Source: Symsagittifera roscoffensis (lineage: Eukaryota > Xenacoelomorpha > Acoela > Convolutidae). Taken from it: a stretch of 64,000 nucleotides of DNA. Each line of letters begins with the position of its first letter. Within the stretch, counting starts at the first letter, position 1. The position numbers and the translations under genes were made by a program. The notes below the pieces were generated by a model. That model did no database searches, was not told where the DNA came from, and saw nothing but the letters and a program-made list of their open reading frames with translations. Shown piece after piece: positions 9,295-19,930 of this stretch. The DNA lies in contig NC_087066.1 of NCBI RefSeq assembly GCF_963678635.1, forward strand, positions 63,246,282 to 63,310,281. The letters run 5' to 3'.

Positions 9295-11115
9295 TAACAG
9301 TTACGAAAGAAATGAAAGATATGAAGGTTTTCGTTTTCTATTACTTCAATTGTTCTGTTGAAATAAATCCACAATTTAATAAATCTAGCCGGTCGCTGTG
9401 CAAATAGCACAAAATCTGCCAACCAAATTTATAATAATAATACGAAAATAAACGATTTTTTATTTATCTTCAATTAAGTGTCCATTTAGTATGTGGTCAG
9501 TTAGGTGTGATTCATAGTTCTTGAAATGAAAAAAAAAAACGAAAAAGAAGAACAAAAGTTTTTTTTCTAAGTTTTCGCACATTTATTTTACTTTTTTTGA
9601 AGAAAAAGATTTTGCCAAATAAGCATCGATCGAACCTCCAAAACTAGATGTTTTGCTCCTAAAGCTCTAAAAAAAGCAAAAACTTTTTATAATGAGCGTT
9701 ACTGGATTCGTTATTCGGTCGAACTTAGAAAGTCTTAAAATCAATCCAGTTTTTCTCGATACTTGGACATTTGTTGAAATTATTGTTAAGGTTACTCGAA
9801 TCATGAATGAAAGGGTTGCAATATGAAATACCAAATGGCCCAATTTTTTGATTACTTGTGATTTTTCTTTTTGTGGAAAAATAACAGAAAAAATTAAAAC
9901 ACACCCGAATACAAAATTCCACCCCATTCTCAATGGTTTGAAACAAAAATGTCATAAAATGGTTTAAACAGGAGTAAACGACCAATATTTTCAAGTCGTT
10001 TATGCCATGTCATGCTTCAGAAACCATTGAAATTAACATAGTATAGAGCATAATAAGCTGAACCAATCTTAGTATTATGTAAACCTTTCCATTGATGCTG
10101 AAAATTGGAAAGCCACTGCACTTCGCTTTCTGAAGAAACGGAGTTTTTTGTCAATTTTTTGACGTCGACTGTCTTCATCCATCTGTAGCAAAACTTATGT
10201 TAGAAGAAAATTTCACTCTTGGAGGCCTAACTATGACACCGCAGTGATTTATGATGTAGAAGAGTATAGCGAAGTCTGTTTAACTTCCATTGATACATAA
10301 CCGTTGTAATATAGATAGCAATGAAGCTCCAACATTGTCAGTTTCCTAACTATAATTTTCTACATCAAATTAGAACAAATACGATGCTTGTGGACAACTT
10401 TTGTCAATACCAGGTCAAACTTTCTACTAGATAGGCTCACAATTTGGTGTATTCAGGTCGCTGTGATCCAGAGACAAAATTTTTTGGCTACTTTTTTTGG
10501 ACGTCGATTATCTGTAGTAAAACATTTATTGGAAGAAAACCACAGTGTGGGCTGCCTAACTATCACATCATTGTGAATTATGACGTGGAAGAAAATGGCA
10601 AAGGTTGTTCAACTGCCATTTGAAATTAACGTTGTAGTATAGAAAAGTTATCAAGCAGAGTTAAAACAGTGTCACGTTTTTAAAAGTGACTTTCTAAATA
10701 AAATTGGTTCAATGGCATTGCTTATAGACAATTTTTGTCAATACGAGGTCAAACTAGGCTATGGATAGCCGCGCTTTTTCTATTGTCTCGAGATCGCTGT
10801 GCTTCGGAGACATGAAAAAAGTATCCGTGGATTCCGCATACAAATATGTATATATTTTGTCAGAGCATTGTTTTTGCGCGGTTTCCACAAAAAGCTGATA
10901 TAACTATTGTTTCGGACTCCATAAAGGTAAGTGGACTCTGCAAACAGTAAGTGTCCTCGATTGACTAAAACAATTCTTGCGAAATAACTAAACTAAACCA
11001 GCTATTGCGCTTACAATTAAAAACTCGAGCCGGAATTACTTTATAGTGAACGCCGAATATCAAAGCAAGGACTTAAACCATTGTCAATGAAATATACGAA
11101 AAAATATTAAAAATT
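9295..11115 (+). repeat. Dispersed repeat family E, copy 2
   Basis: Collinear with 3485-5095. It differs by an internal tandem duplication: about 10143-10474 and 10485-10812 are two diverged versions of the same ~330-bp unit (GACGTCGA-T-TCT, then GGCCTAACTATGACACC / GGCTGCCTAACTATCACATC, then CAGGTCAAACT / GAGGTCAAACT, then the CGCTGTG and GAGACA end), which is single in copy 1. Open frames on either strand (for example minus 9667-9994) are not shared between copies. Confidence 0.55.
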
Positions 11116-11899
11116 TAGTTATGTAAAATTGTGGATATACCTTTGGCATTTTGGATAAAATTACCCAGGAAGCTATTTTTGAGATCATAACTTGCAAAAC
11201 AATCACAACACATCACGGTATAGGAAAATCTTTATATGAGATTAGCGGGTTTCGTTCTTCACCAAACAAACAGTCGTCAATCTGATTTGAGCTTTAAAGA
11301 AACAGTTATAAAATTGAGATGAATGAATGATATGATGAAAAAGATGTTACAACACTCTAAAACATTTCTTGAAATCAGTTTGGAAGGGAAAATAATTCTC
11401 TGCCGAATATTTTTTACAATAAAAAGTTGACTGTAATAAGCGCATAGATTTACGGTTGATCCAATTACTGGTTTGTGTACCTATTTCACTGTCAGTTTTG
11501 TGGGTTGTTATATCATCTCGTTTGATAAAAAAAAAATAAAAAGAAAGCAACTGAAAGACAAACAAAACTATTTGATTCGGGGTAAAGTTTTGAATGTTTT
11601 GACTGCCCTGTTATGTTGATAATTACCTTTTTTTGAAAAAAAAAGGTTAATTACAAGCTCAAAAAGATCAGAAACATTTGATAATTTGTTTTTTGATGCT
11701 TGAATGTTAATATAATTTTAGTTATGTTAAATTTCAACTAGTAGGTTTTGCATGTGATTACGTATCACTGAGATCAAGTTATTTACTTCAGTTAAAACTG
11801 GAAGGATTTAGTTTGCGGCTTACGCTTTGATAGAACAGACCATATTGCGCGTGGACTATCCCAATTTGATTTATAGTCTTCAAAGTAGTCCTAAACTCA
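11116..11899. other. No recognised feature
   Basis: AT-rich. A short palindrome (ACCTTTTTTTG/CAAAAAAAAAGGT type) lies near 11625-11647. No supported gene. Confidence 0.45.
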
Positions 11900-12045
11900 A
11901 GCCATTATAAAAATGATCACAAGTAAAGCAATTTATTTTTATATTTGAGGTCACTACATCAATAATTTTCTTGTATTATTAAAAAACTGTTAGTTAAAAA
12001 GTCTAAAGCTAATTGTAAAAAAACCACCGCAAAAATTAGTATTAC
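11900..12045 (-). mobile_element. Relic of the HLN 5' half
   Basis: Recognisable in order: AAAATGATCACA, a -TTTGAGGTCA- block, TTAGTTAAAAAGTC and an AAAAAAACCACC block corresponding to the T-run/GGTGGG section. Strongly decayed, without the terminal stem. It adjoins the start of family F. Confidence 0.4.
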
Positions 12046-12508
12046 GAGTCTAACTTTCAATTCGGAGAAACTATATAGACAAAAGTTGTCGGCTTTCACT
12101 GAATAAATAGTTTTTGAACCGAAAACTTCTTATAAGTTTTAAAATTAAAATTGAAGTAGAGTTGGTTATTTAAATTTTAATTGAAACAGTTTAGGCTGGA
12201 TTCATCTTTTTGAAAAAAAATTATGGATGTTCTGATTAAGAAATGTGAATATCATGAGTCAAGTTTTCTCCACTCTTTGTCTTGAGGAAGCCGTTAACAC
12301 AAAAAGTTAAAAACAAAAAAGTACTCTCTAAACTACAGATTTATGAAAAGTTCAAGACATATTCGAGCTCACACCAGTTTGAACAAAAACTGAGAGATTA
12401 TTGAAACAACCGCATACCCAGACACTTTACACTTACCAGTTTGGTTCAGAAAGATAGGAGCATAAAACCAGCTAAAAGAAATTTGAGTTAAAGATAAACG
12501 AGCAGAGC
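12040..12508 (+). repeat. Dispersed repeat family F, copy 1, left part
   Basis: Collinear with 23930-24345 (shared: TTATGGATGTTCTGATT / TTGTCGATGTTCTGATT, CATACCCAGAC-CT-TAC, and a GTTTGGTTCAGAAAGAT / TTTGGTTTGAAAGAT block, then AAAACCAGC). It is interrupted by the non-LTR element at 12519 and resumes at about 16690. Confidence 0.5.
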
Positions 12509-12518
12509 ACATAAAAAT
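12509..12518. repeat. Target-site duplication, left (ACATAAAAAT)
   Basis: ACATAAAAAT directly precedes the first base of the non-LTR element and recurs exactly at 16308-16317 after its AAC tail. A perfect 10-bp duplication fixes both element ends and implies target-primed reverse transcription. Confidence 0.85.
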
Positions 12519-12534
12519 CCCCCCATTACGTTAA

Positions 12535-13083
12535 GCCCCCCCCTCCCATTGGGATCCAAACGACGCCGCCTTCCAGTGGTGGATCCGACATCTTGGGCCC
12601 CACCAAGATGCAAATGGCGTCAAGCCCCCCTCCCATTGGGTCGGGAGAAGCTCAGAAGTCTCCGGGTTTTCGGTTACGGAGCGTCTGAAGCCGGCCAGGC
12701 TGCTCCGTCTGCTCATCCTTATACTACTACTCCGCTCCGGCATTAATCCAAACCCTGGTCCAGGGCCTTACTTTTGCTCCCCTTGCTCTTTCCGCATCAA
12801 ACGCACCCAGCCCAGTGTCTGGTGCCACATCTGTGGTTACATTCACCTTAAATGTAGTGGTCTTACCCACCTTAACCAACACCATCCTGACTACTATTGC
12901 CCTACCTGTACCTCTACCTACATTTTACCTCCCCCAGGCACCAGGTCCTCTAACTTGACCACCCCCAACTCCCAAACTTGTTTAACTTCCCTAACCGCCC
13001 CCAACCCCACCTCCCTAACCCCCCTCCCCCTCCCACCCTTCCCACCTCCTCGAATAATAATTCCCAAATCGCGCAAATCGTAA
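12535..13083 (+). pseudogene. Non-LTR N-terminal region: 2A-like motif plus PHD-type zinc finger
   Basis: Open frame of 182 codons without any ATG. Positions 12706-12762 encode a Leu/Ile-rich run followed by RSGINPNPGP. The NPGP (12751-12762) after a hydrophobic stretch matches 2A-type ribosome-skipping sequences known from several non-LTR families; the usual D-x-E before NPGP is not kept. A Cys/His array follows (12775-12909) with spacing C-x2-C-x14-C-x2-C-x4-H-x2-C-x16-C-x2-C, a PHD-finger pattern typical of CR1/L2-type N-terminal regions. A Pro/Thr-rich linker ends at a TAA at 13081. An ATG at 12608 lies in another frame, so the start was probably lost by a frameshift, or initiation is unconventional. 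Confidence 0.75.
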
Positions 13084-13795
13084 TCGTGTAAATAGTGTAA
13101 ATAACTCAAGTTCAAACAACCATTTTAATCATACTGCTGTTAATAATGTAAATAGTTCACCACACCCCGCCAAAGGCCTTTTAAAAATCCTTCAATTTAA
13201 TTGCAACGGTATCTCCGGAAAAGCACCCGAAATTGCTGCTTTCTTATCTCAAAATCAAATTCATATTGCTGTCTTCCAAGAAACTAAATTAAGAAAGAAA
13301 TCTCGAAACCCCTCACTTGGCTCACACTACACTTTAATTAGAAAAGATCGAGAAAAAGAAGGGGGCGGTCTTCTCATAGCCATACATGAGTCGATACAAT
13401 ACGAAGAAATAAATATTAACAACGATGGAACACTAGAGGCTATGGGCATATCAGTGGTAGCCAGTTCATCCAAGCTTCGTATTTATAATTTCTACATCCC
13501 CCCTCGCTCGAGCTGTCCCCCTGGTTACTCTGCGTCCCTTGCCGAACTACTTGAACCTGGGGACGCCTTAGTACTCGGGGATGCCAACGCACATTCACAA
13601 CTATGGAACTCCAACATCGAGGAAGATCAACGCGGCTCTGTACTTAGCAATGAAATAACCGAATCCACCTTTGCACCATTAAATGATGACACACAAACCA
13701 GAGTCCCTTTTAACTCAGAAAACCAACTCTCGTCACCAGATATTTCCCTCGCATCCCAATCGCTCTTACTCTCCACATCCCAATTAAATCTCTAG
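13061..13795 (+). pseudogene. Non-LTR apurinic/apyrimidinic-like endonuclease domain
   Basis: Open frame shifted relative to the PHD region, entering after two TAA codons at 13055-13060. An Asn/Ser-rich linker leads into the endonuclease at about 13172. Visible motifs in order: LQFNCNGI, FQETKL (catalytic Glu), DREKEGGGLLIAI, YIPP, LVLGDANAHSQLW (Asp and Asn of the active site). The terminal GSDHLP motif lies in the next frame (about 13795-13812), so a frame change within 13714-13795 splits the domain. The first ATG (13442) is internal to the domain. The enzyme would nick target DNA to prime reverse transcription. Confidence 0.85.
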
Positions 13796-16296
13796 GATCA
13801 GATCACCTACCCATTCTTCTAGAACTACCCTTGGATGATTTTATAAATTTTTCACCTAAAAGGACTTTTATAAATTTTTTAAAAGCAGATTGGATCAAAT
13901 TCACAGAGGAAATTGAGGAGGGTTTCTTTTCAGCGGTTCCACCTTCCGGAGTTGCCGCCGGAGAGAAATTCTTGAGGGACCTGGTGCTCAGGGCAGAACG
14001 CCACCACATCCCCGCTGGCCGTATTCGCCACTTCACTCCCTCTCTTTCCCCCGAGTCCACTGCCCTTGCCGCCGAAAGAGATTTAAGCCGACAACAAAAT
14101 CTCCCCCCAGAACTCATATCCCAACTGAACTGTAGACTCATGAAACAGACAGCAAAGGACAAAGAAAATAAATGGCGAGCATTTCTCCGGACTTGCGACT
14201 ACCGCACTGGTGCCAGAAAGTTCTGGAAAGTGGTACGCTCCTTAAATGGATCTAAGCCCGTGGCAGGAAGACACCCCATTACTTTTGGTTCTAAACCCAT
14301 ACACTCACCTCGTGATATTACCAGCTCTTTTAACAAACAATTCACCAATGCCAGACCCCACGCCTCTGACAAACTCCTTCGTATAACGAGAAGAAAAATT
14401 GCCAAACTACCGCTGTCAGACAGCCCAATTTTTACCCCTGAAAATACTAAACAAGCCATTGCAGACAGCAAACCATCGCGAGCGCTAGGTCCCGACGGCC
14501 TTTGTAATATACATCTTAAACATCTCGGCCCACTTGCTACTCAATACTTAACATACCTTTTTAATATCTCTTTGTCCGAAAACATTATCCCCCAAGTTTG
14601 GAAAAATTCAAAAATTGCACCGCTTCCAAAGCCCAATAAGGATCTTAAACAATCAACATCTTACAGACCTATATCCTTACTCTGCCCAGCAGTTAAAATT
14701 CTGGAGAAGCTCGTTCACCCCATCTTTACCAAACATCTCCCCAACGCCAAACACCAACACGGCTTCCGCCCTTTTCACTCCACCACCACAGCTCTCTCCA
14801 CTCTCGAATTTTACATTTCAGACGGTTTTAACCAAAATCGCCCCCCTAAACGTACGGTACTGGCCACACTTGACTTATCTTAGGCTTTCGACATGGTGTG
14901 TCATCGCTCACTTGTGGAACTCGTTCATGACACTCCCCTCCCAAGAAGTCTAGTCCGCTGGCTAAGTAATTACCTTAATGGTCGACAGGCTGCCACCTCA
15001 TTCCGTGAACACACATCCCCCCATCGAATAATCCACTGTGGCGTACCCCAAGGTTCTGTTTTATCACCCACACTCTTCAATTTTTATGTCCATGATGCAC
15101 CGCCACCTCCCGATAATGTAAACCTTGTTTCGTATGCAGACGATTTCCACCCCTTCGCAAGCAGTTCCAATATTGATATCGCCTCAAACTCCATCAATAG
15201 CTACCTAAAAAGGCTCTACGATTTTTTCACCTCACGCAAACCAAGTTTCGCGTCCTCTAAAGGATCAGTTACACTTTTCTCCTCTTATAACAAAGAATTT
15301 AATAAAACACCTAGTGTTCTTTTAAATAACGAGGCGCTACCCCTAAACAAAAATCCAACAATCTTAGGGGTGACATTTGATCCAACACTTTGTTTTGCCA
15401 CTCACTGCAAACAATCCGCTGAAAAGGCCAGACGCAGGATCGGAATCCTGAAGGCATTAGCAGGATCAACCTGGGGTCACTCCAAAGAAACCCTCCTCCT
15501 AACTTTTAAAGCTTTAATTCGCCCCATACTTGACTATGCAGCCCCCGCATGGTCCCACGCATCAAGTAACACCTCCATAAATTGCCTGCAGGTTGCCCAA
15601 AACCAATCCCTTCGCGTTGTTACTGGATCAAATCTAATGAGTTCCACTGCCCACCTGCACAGTGAATCTGAAATCCTAATGGTCAAAGACCACCATACCC
15701 TTCTGTCATCTCAATTTTTTATCTCTACCTATCGTTCCCACCATCCCATTAATTTTATACATTCACCTCCCCCTCCTCCCCGTCTACTTCGCCCCTCAAT
15801 TATAAGCTGCTTCAAAGAAGACACCCAGAAAATTTTAACCGACTTTTCAGTCTACGCAAACCACCCTCTAGTTCTGGACGACCGAGACGAAGTCTCCACT
15901 TTTATTTTTAACTACTACAAACCAATTTTAAAAGACAACCATACCTCCCTTGTAACCAAGTTCCTAGCCGAAACCCCTCCGTCTAAAGTTATTTGTATCC
16001 CTCCCCCAAAGATTGACCCCTCTGAAAAATCTCTCCCACGTCCCACGCGCTGTAAGCTCTCCCAACTCCGGTCTGGCTACAGCCGGCTCCTTAACACTTT
16101 CCTATCCCGCCTCGACAGCTCCATCTCCCACCTTTGCCCAACCTGTTCCCTTGCCCCCCACACAACATGTCACCTTTTCAACTGCTCCCAAAACCCCTCC
16201 CCACTCACCCCAGCAGACCTGTGGCTTCGGCCGGTAGAGGTTGCTAAGTTCCTTGACCTGGAGACAGAAGAGCCCAACCCGACCCGCGTGGGCTAA
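13714..16296 (+). pseudogene. Non-LTR reverse transcriptase with C-terminal Cys/His motif, one nonsense codon
   Basis: One frame open from 13714 to 16296 apart from a TAG at 14881-14883, which falls where the RT motif LDLSKAFD normally has Lys (one base change from AAG). RT motifs: ALGPDGL, PLPKP then SYRPISLL, QHGFRPFHST, AFDMV, CGVPQGSVLSPTLF and the catalytic YADD (SYADDF) at about 15135-15152. ILGVTFD, RPILDYAAPAW and an RNA-binding-like C-terminus CPTC-x8-H-x3-C follow, ending ADLWLRP-VEVAKFL. Length and motif order fit Jockey/CR1-group elements. The catalytic residues are intact, so only the frame breaks stop activity. Confidence 0.9.
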
Positions 16297-16317
16297 CAAC
16301 AACAACAACATAAAAAT
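16291..16317 (+). repeat. AAC-repeat 3' tail and right target-site duplication
   Basis: The stop codon TAA is embedded in the start of a (CAA)n tail, which runs straight into ACATAAAAAT (16308-16317), the right copy of the target duplication. There is essentially no 3' UTR. Confidence 0.85.
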
Positions 16318-17825
16318 GTGTCACAAAAAAGGTTTTTTTTTCTCAATCTAGCAATACAACTACTGATTAACAAGTTTTCTTGATTGTTTTTTTTTGTTCT
16401 TGAGTGTGTCTAATTTTTTTTAAAACCAATTGATTTCCAAAATTATTTCTTCTCGGTCAATTTGTTTTCAATTCATAATAAAGTTTTTAAGTTTTTTTTT
16501 CAAACTTTAAACGTTTTAGAAACTAAGATAAAGTTTTTAACAGAAGTCCTTGCAAAGTTATAGTACTTAACTATGCAATCACTACGGCAATGATATTCTT
16601 CAGTTCTTAAGACAGTTTTTTTATTCGAGAATGACGGTCTGTAGAAACGATTCTATCTTATAGCTAAATCTCAAATACAAAAACCATCTCCCCCCTCCAA
16701 CTTGACATACCGTATAACCTTGTGCCTCTCCATGGCTCAAATTTGAACATAATTACTCACATGATATAAGATTTTTTAACACAAGCATTTATCTAATTGA
16801 CGTATATTTTTTGACAATGTCCTGCTGTTTTGTGCTGTTAATAATCTAAAAACAACAATTTTTTAAAAAACATTTCTGAAGTTCACATGTCAATCTAATC
16901 CTTATACAGTAAAACGAAATTTTTTCGTTATAAAATTTGTTTTTAAAACCTGAATTTTAGAAGGTAGAGATTGGACGGTTGATCTAGCACAACTGCCTCG
17001 ATAAGATTTTAAAAACTGTTTCAATACGCCGTTGAAAATGTCAAGATGTAATTGATTTTGCTTTTTACTATGCGTATTTTGTTGAATGATTGCTCAGTAG
17101 TCTAGGCTAAGGTTACAAGTGCCAACTGAGATCATTAAAATTATTGAGACGAGCTATAATTTTAACAAAAGTAATATAAATTATATCTTAGGGAGGTTGA
17201 TTAGTTGTCAGTTAAAAACAATCAGTAGGAAAACATGGAAAAAGTTTAATTGCTTTTATCAAATGGTTGCCATTTCTATACTCCTGGTTGTTTTCTCCAG
17301 AGAGAGTTCGCTACTATAAAATTTGATATTTTCTCATTTTTCTCCAGTTCAGGCCTTCTGCTGGTGGATTGTCTTATGTCACATGAGTGGCCTGTGAGGT
17401 TAGTATCTTTTGGTTCCTCGTTTTCTTTTCAATTGGAGAAAAATGTTCAGGAGACAAAAAAATAAGGTGAATTATGAAAATTATTGATTAAATTTTTTGC
17501 GTTCAACCGTTTGTAAACTGAAAAAAAATTGAGACAATTAAAAATTCGGGCCGAATAACTGACTCAAAGCTGAGCAGTTCAAAGATCTTATTATCACACG
17601 CCTTCGTTCTAAATCAACAAACTTCAGTATTGTTTTTTCTTAGATGAAAATCAAATTTTAATTTGATCAGGTTGACTGATTAGATTTGCACCTGCATTTC
17701 AACTTGAAGTTTAAAAGAACCTTATCCGGATTTTTAAAAAGGACAGCTGCTTTTTGCTAACAAAGAAATCAGTCCGCCCTAGCATCTCTGGTAATATCTA
17801 CTTTTGTTTTTAAGCATATAGATAA
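16318..17825 (+). repeat. Family F copy 1, right part, and unassigned flank
   Basis: 16700-17060 is collinear with 25593-25925 (shared: TTTGAACATAATTA, a TTTTTTGACAA-GT-CTG block, GCTGTTAAT-ATCTAAAA, AGTAAAACGA, TTGATCTA, TTTCAATAC/TTTCAATTT). 16318-16700 is T-rich without features. 17060-17825 holds small open frames (17119-17319, 17250-17465) with no recognisable motif. Confidence 0.45.
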
Positions 17826-18352
17826 ACAAGACTGCTCAAATCAGGGCGAAGCCCTGAATGTTCCGACTGCCGTTTAAGGTTTTATGGAGCAGCAATAACA
17901 TTAAAAAATTAAATGTATTAAAATAAAATGAAATATTTTGTTCTAAAATTTGAAATTTTTATGAAAATCCCCCCACACGACATATAAAGTAGAAAAGGAT
18001 AGATTTCGCTCCTTGTAACAAATCAATTATGGCAAATAAGCTTTTTTCAACCAATTTGGAACGATTTTAAGACGGATTAACTCTCCGCTTACGCGTTAAT
18101 AGCGCGAAATATATCGCGCATTAATTGTCCCAAATTGGCCAAAATGGCAATCTTTAAACCCCCATAACTTTACGAAAAATGATCACAGGTGAAATATTTT
18201 TTCAAATTTGTGCTTAGGACAACAATACCTTTCGAATGATTAAAAAAAATCCGTCAAAAATGGCTAGTTGAAAAGTCGAAATTTGTCTGAAGAAAAAAAA
18301 ACCCACCCCGAGTACAAATATTCCGTTACTTTCGTATCGAAAGTCGGAACAA
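17826..18352 (-). mobile_element. HLN element, copy 2
   Basis: Near full length. Both termini are kept: GTCGGAACAA with its stem on the right, ACAAGACTGCTC with GGGCGAAGCCC on the left. It is the first member of a minus/plus/minus triplet (17826-19930). The 428-bp spacer to copy 3 contains an isolated extra 5' terminus (18472-18490). Confidence 0.85.
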
Positions 18353-18779
18353 TAAAACGTTTTTCAGTTTTGTTAAGCGCTATGTGAGAACGAATTAAAA
18401 GATGATGATGCTTCTAGTAACGTATGAATTATATTAAAGTTTGTCTCCAATTAATGCGTAACCGAAGAATATCGAAAGTCGGAACAAAAAGCAAAATCTA
18501 CGAAAACATTTTTTAAAAAGTGGCAGGAAAAACTGTTCAGATATGATCAATAACTTAGTTTAGAAATAATTTTAGATGGCCTGAGAACAATTTTAGTCAC
18601 ATTTACATCTTAATGTTAAAAGGATCTTCAGTTATCTTTTGAGGCGTTTGATAAGCATAAGTGTAGCAATACTACATAAATTTAATTAGGTTAATTGTAG
18701 CAGTGCTAATTAATGAAACTTTCGGCTCACTACAAGTGCAAGAGGTTAAAGTATTTGGAATGCTGAATTATTTGAATTT
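18353..18779. other. Spacer with solitary HLN terminus
   Basis: 18472-18490 reads ATCGAAAGTCGGAACAA, the last bases of an HLN 5' terminus (minus orientation) without the rest of the element. The remainder is AT-rich with no gene. Confidence 0.5.
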
Positions 18780-19311
18780 TTGTTCCGACTTTCGATACGA
18801 AATTAACGAAATATTTGTGCTCGGGTGGGTTTTTTTTTCTTCAGACAAAATTCGACTTCTTAACTAGCCATTTTTGACAGAATTTTATCATATCATTCGA
18901 AAGCTATTGTTGTTTTGAGCTCAAAATTTAAAAGATATTTCACCTGTGATCAATTTTTGTAAAGTTATGGGGGTTTAAAGATTGCCATTTCGGCCAATTT
19001 TGGACAATTAACGCGCAATATATTTCGCGCTATTAACGCGTAAGCGGAGTGTTAGTCCGTCTTAAAATGGTTCCAAATTGGTTGAAAGAAGCTTATTTTC
19101 CATAATTGATTTGTTACAAGGAGCAAAATCTATCCTTTTGTACTTTATATGGCGTGTGGGGGGCTGTGTTTCAAAAAAAAATTCAAATTTTAGAAAAAAG
19201 TTTTTTCTTTTCATTTTATTACATTCATTTTTTTGATATTATTACTGCTCCATAAAACCTTAAAAGGCAGTCGGAACATTCAGGGTTTCGCCCTGATACG
19301 AGCAGTCTTGT
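18780..19311 (+). mobile_element. HLN element, copy 3
   Basis: Full length from TTGTTCCGAC to CTTGT, with T residues flanking both ends. The 3' stem-loop reads CAGGGT-TTC-GCCCTG. Its 3' end lies 63 bp from the 3' end of copy 4, giving a 3'-to-3' pair. Confidence 0.88.
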
Positions 19312-19374
19312 TTGCTTATGAAAGCAAATAATGTGACTTTTGCTATTGCAGATGATAGTTCCACTATCAATATA

Positions 19375-19930
19375 ACAAGACTGCTCGTATCAGGGCGAAG
19401 CCCTGAATGATTCGACTGCCTTTTGAGGTTTGTGGAGCAGTAATAACAAAATAAAACTAAATGTAATAATATAAAACTAATTTTTTTTCTGAAATTTGAG
19501 GTTTTTTTAGGGAAAACAGCCCCCCACACGCCATATAAAGTACAAAAGGATAGATTTTGCTCCTTGTAACAAATTAATTATGGCAAATAAGCTTCTTTCA
19601 ACCAATTTGGAACAATTTCTAAGACGGATTAAATATCCGTTACGCATTAATAGCGCGAAATATATCGCGCGTTAATTGTCCCAAATTGGCCAAAATGGCA
19701 ACCTTTAAACCGTCATAACTTTACGAAAAATGATCACAGGTGAAATATCTTTTCAAATTTAAGCTCAGGATAACAATACCTTTTGAATGATATAAAAAAA
19801 TTCCGTCAAAATGGCTAGTTAAAAAGTCGAAATTTGTCTGAAGAAAAAAAAACCCACCCCGAGCACAAATATTCCGTTACTTTCGTATCGAAAGTCGGAA
19901 CAATTTCTTTCGTATCGAAAGTCGGAACAA
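19375..19930 (-). mobile_element. HLN element, copy 4, with duplicated 5' terminus
   Basis: The element proper spans 19375-19903. Another 27 bp (19904-19930) repeats the 5' terminal stem and GTCGGAACAA, so two termini lie in tandem. Open frames crossing this region (19834-20115) start inside the repeat and are not genes. Confidence 0.85.

Larger units (their letters stand above)
12519..16307 (+). mobile_element. Full-length Jockey/CR1-like non-LTR retrotransposon (LINE)
   Basis: 3,789 bp, bounded by perfect 10-bp target-site duplications and ending in (AAC)n. Order: C-rich 5' region, 2A-like motif, PHD-type zinc finger, apurinic endonuclease, reverse transcriptase, C-terminal Cys/His motif. 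GC- and C-rich on the plus strand, in sharp contrast to the AT-rich surroundings. Coding capacity is broken by two frame changes (about 13061-13083 and 13714-13795) and one in-frame TAG (14881-14883). The intact target duplication suggests fairly recent insertion. It is inserted in family F copy 1. Confidence 0.92.
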
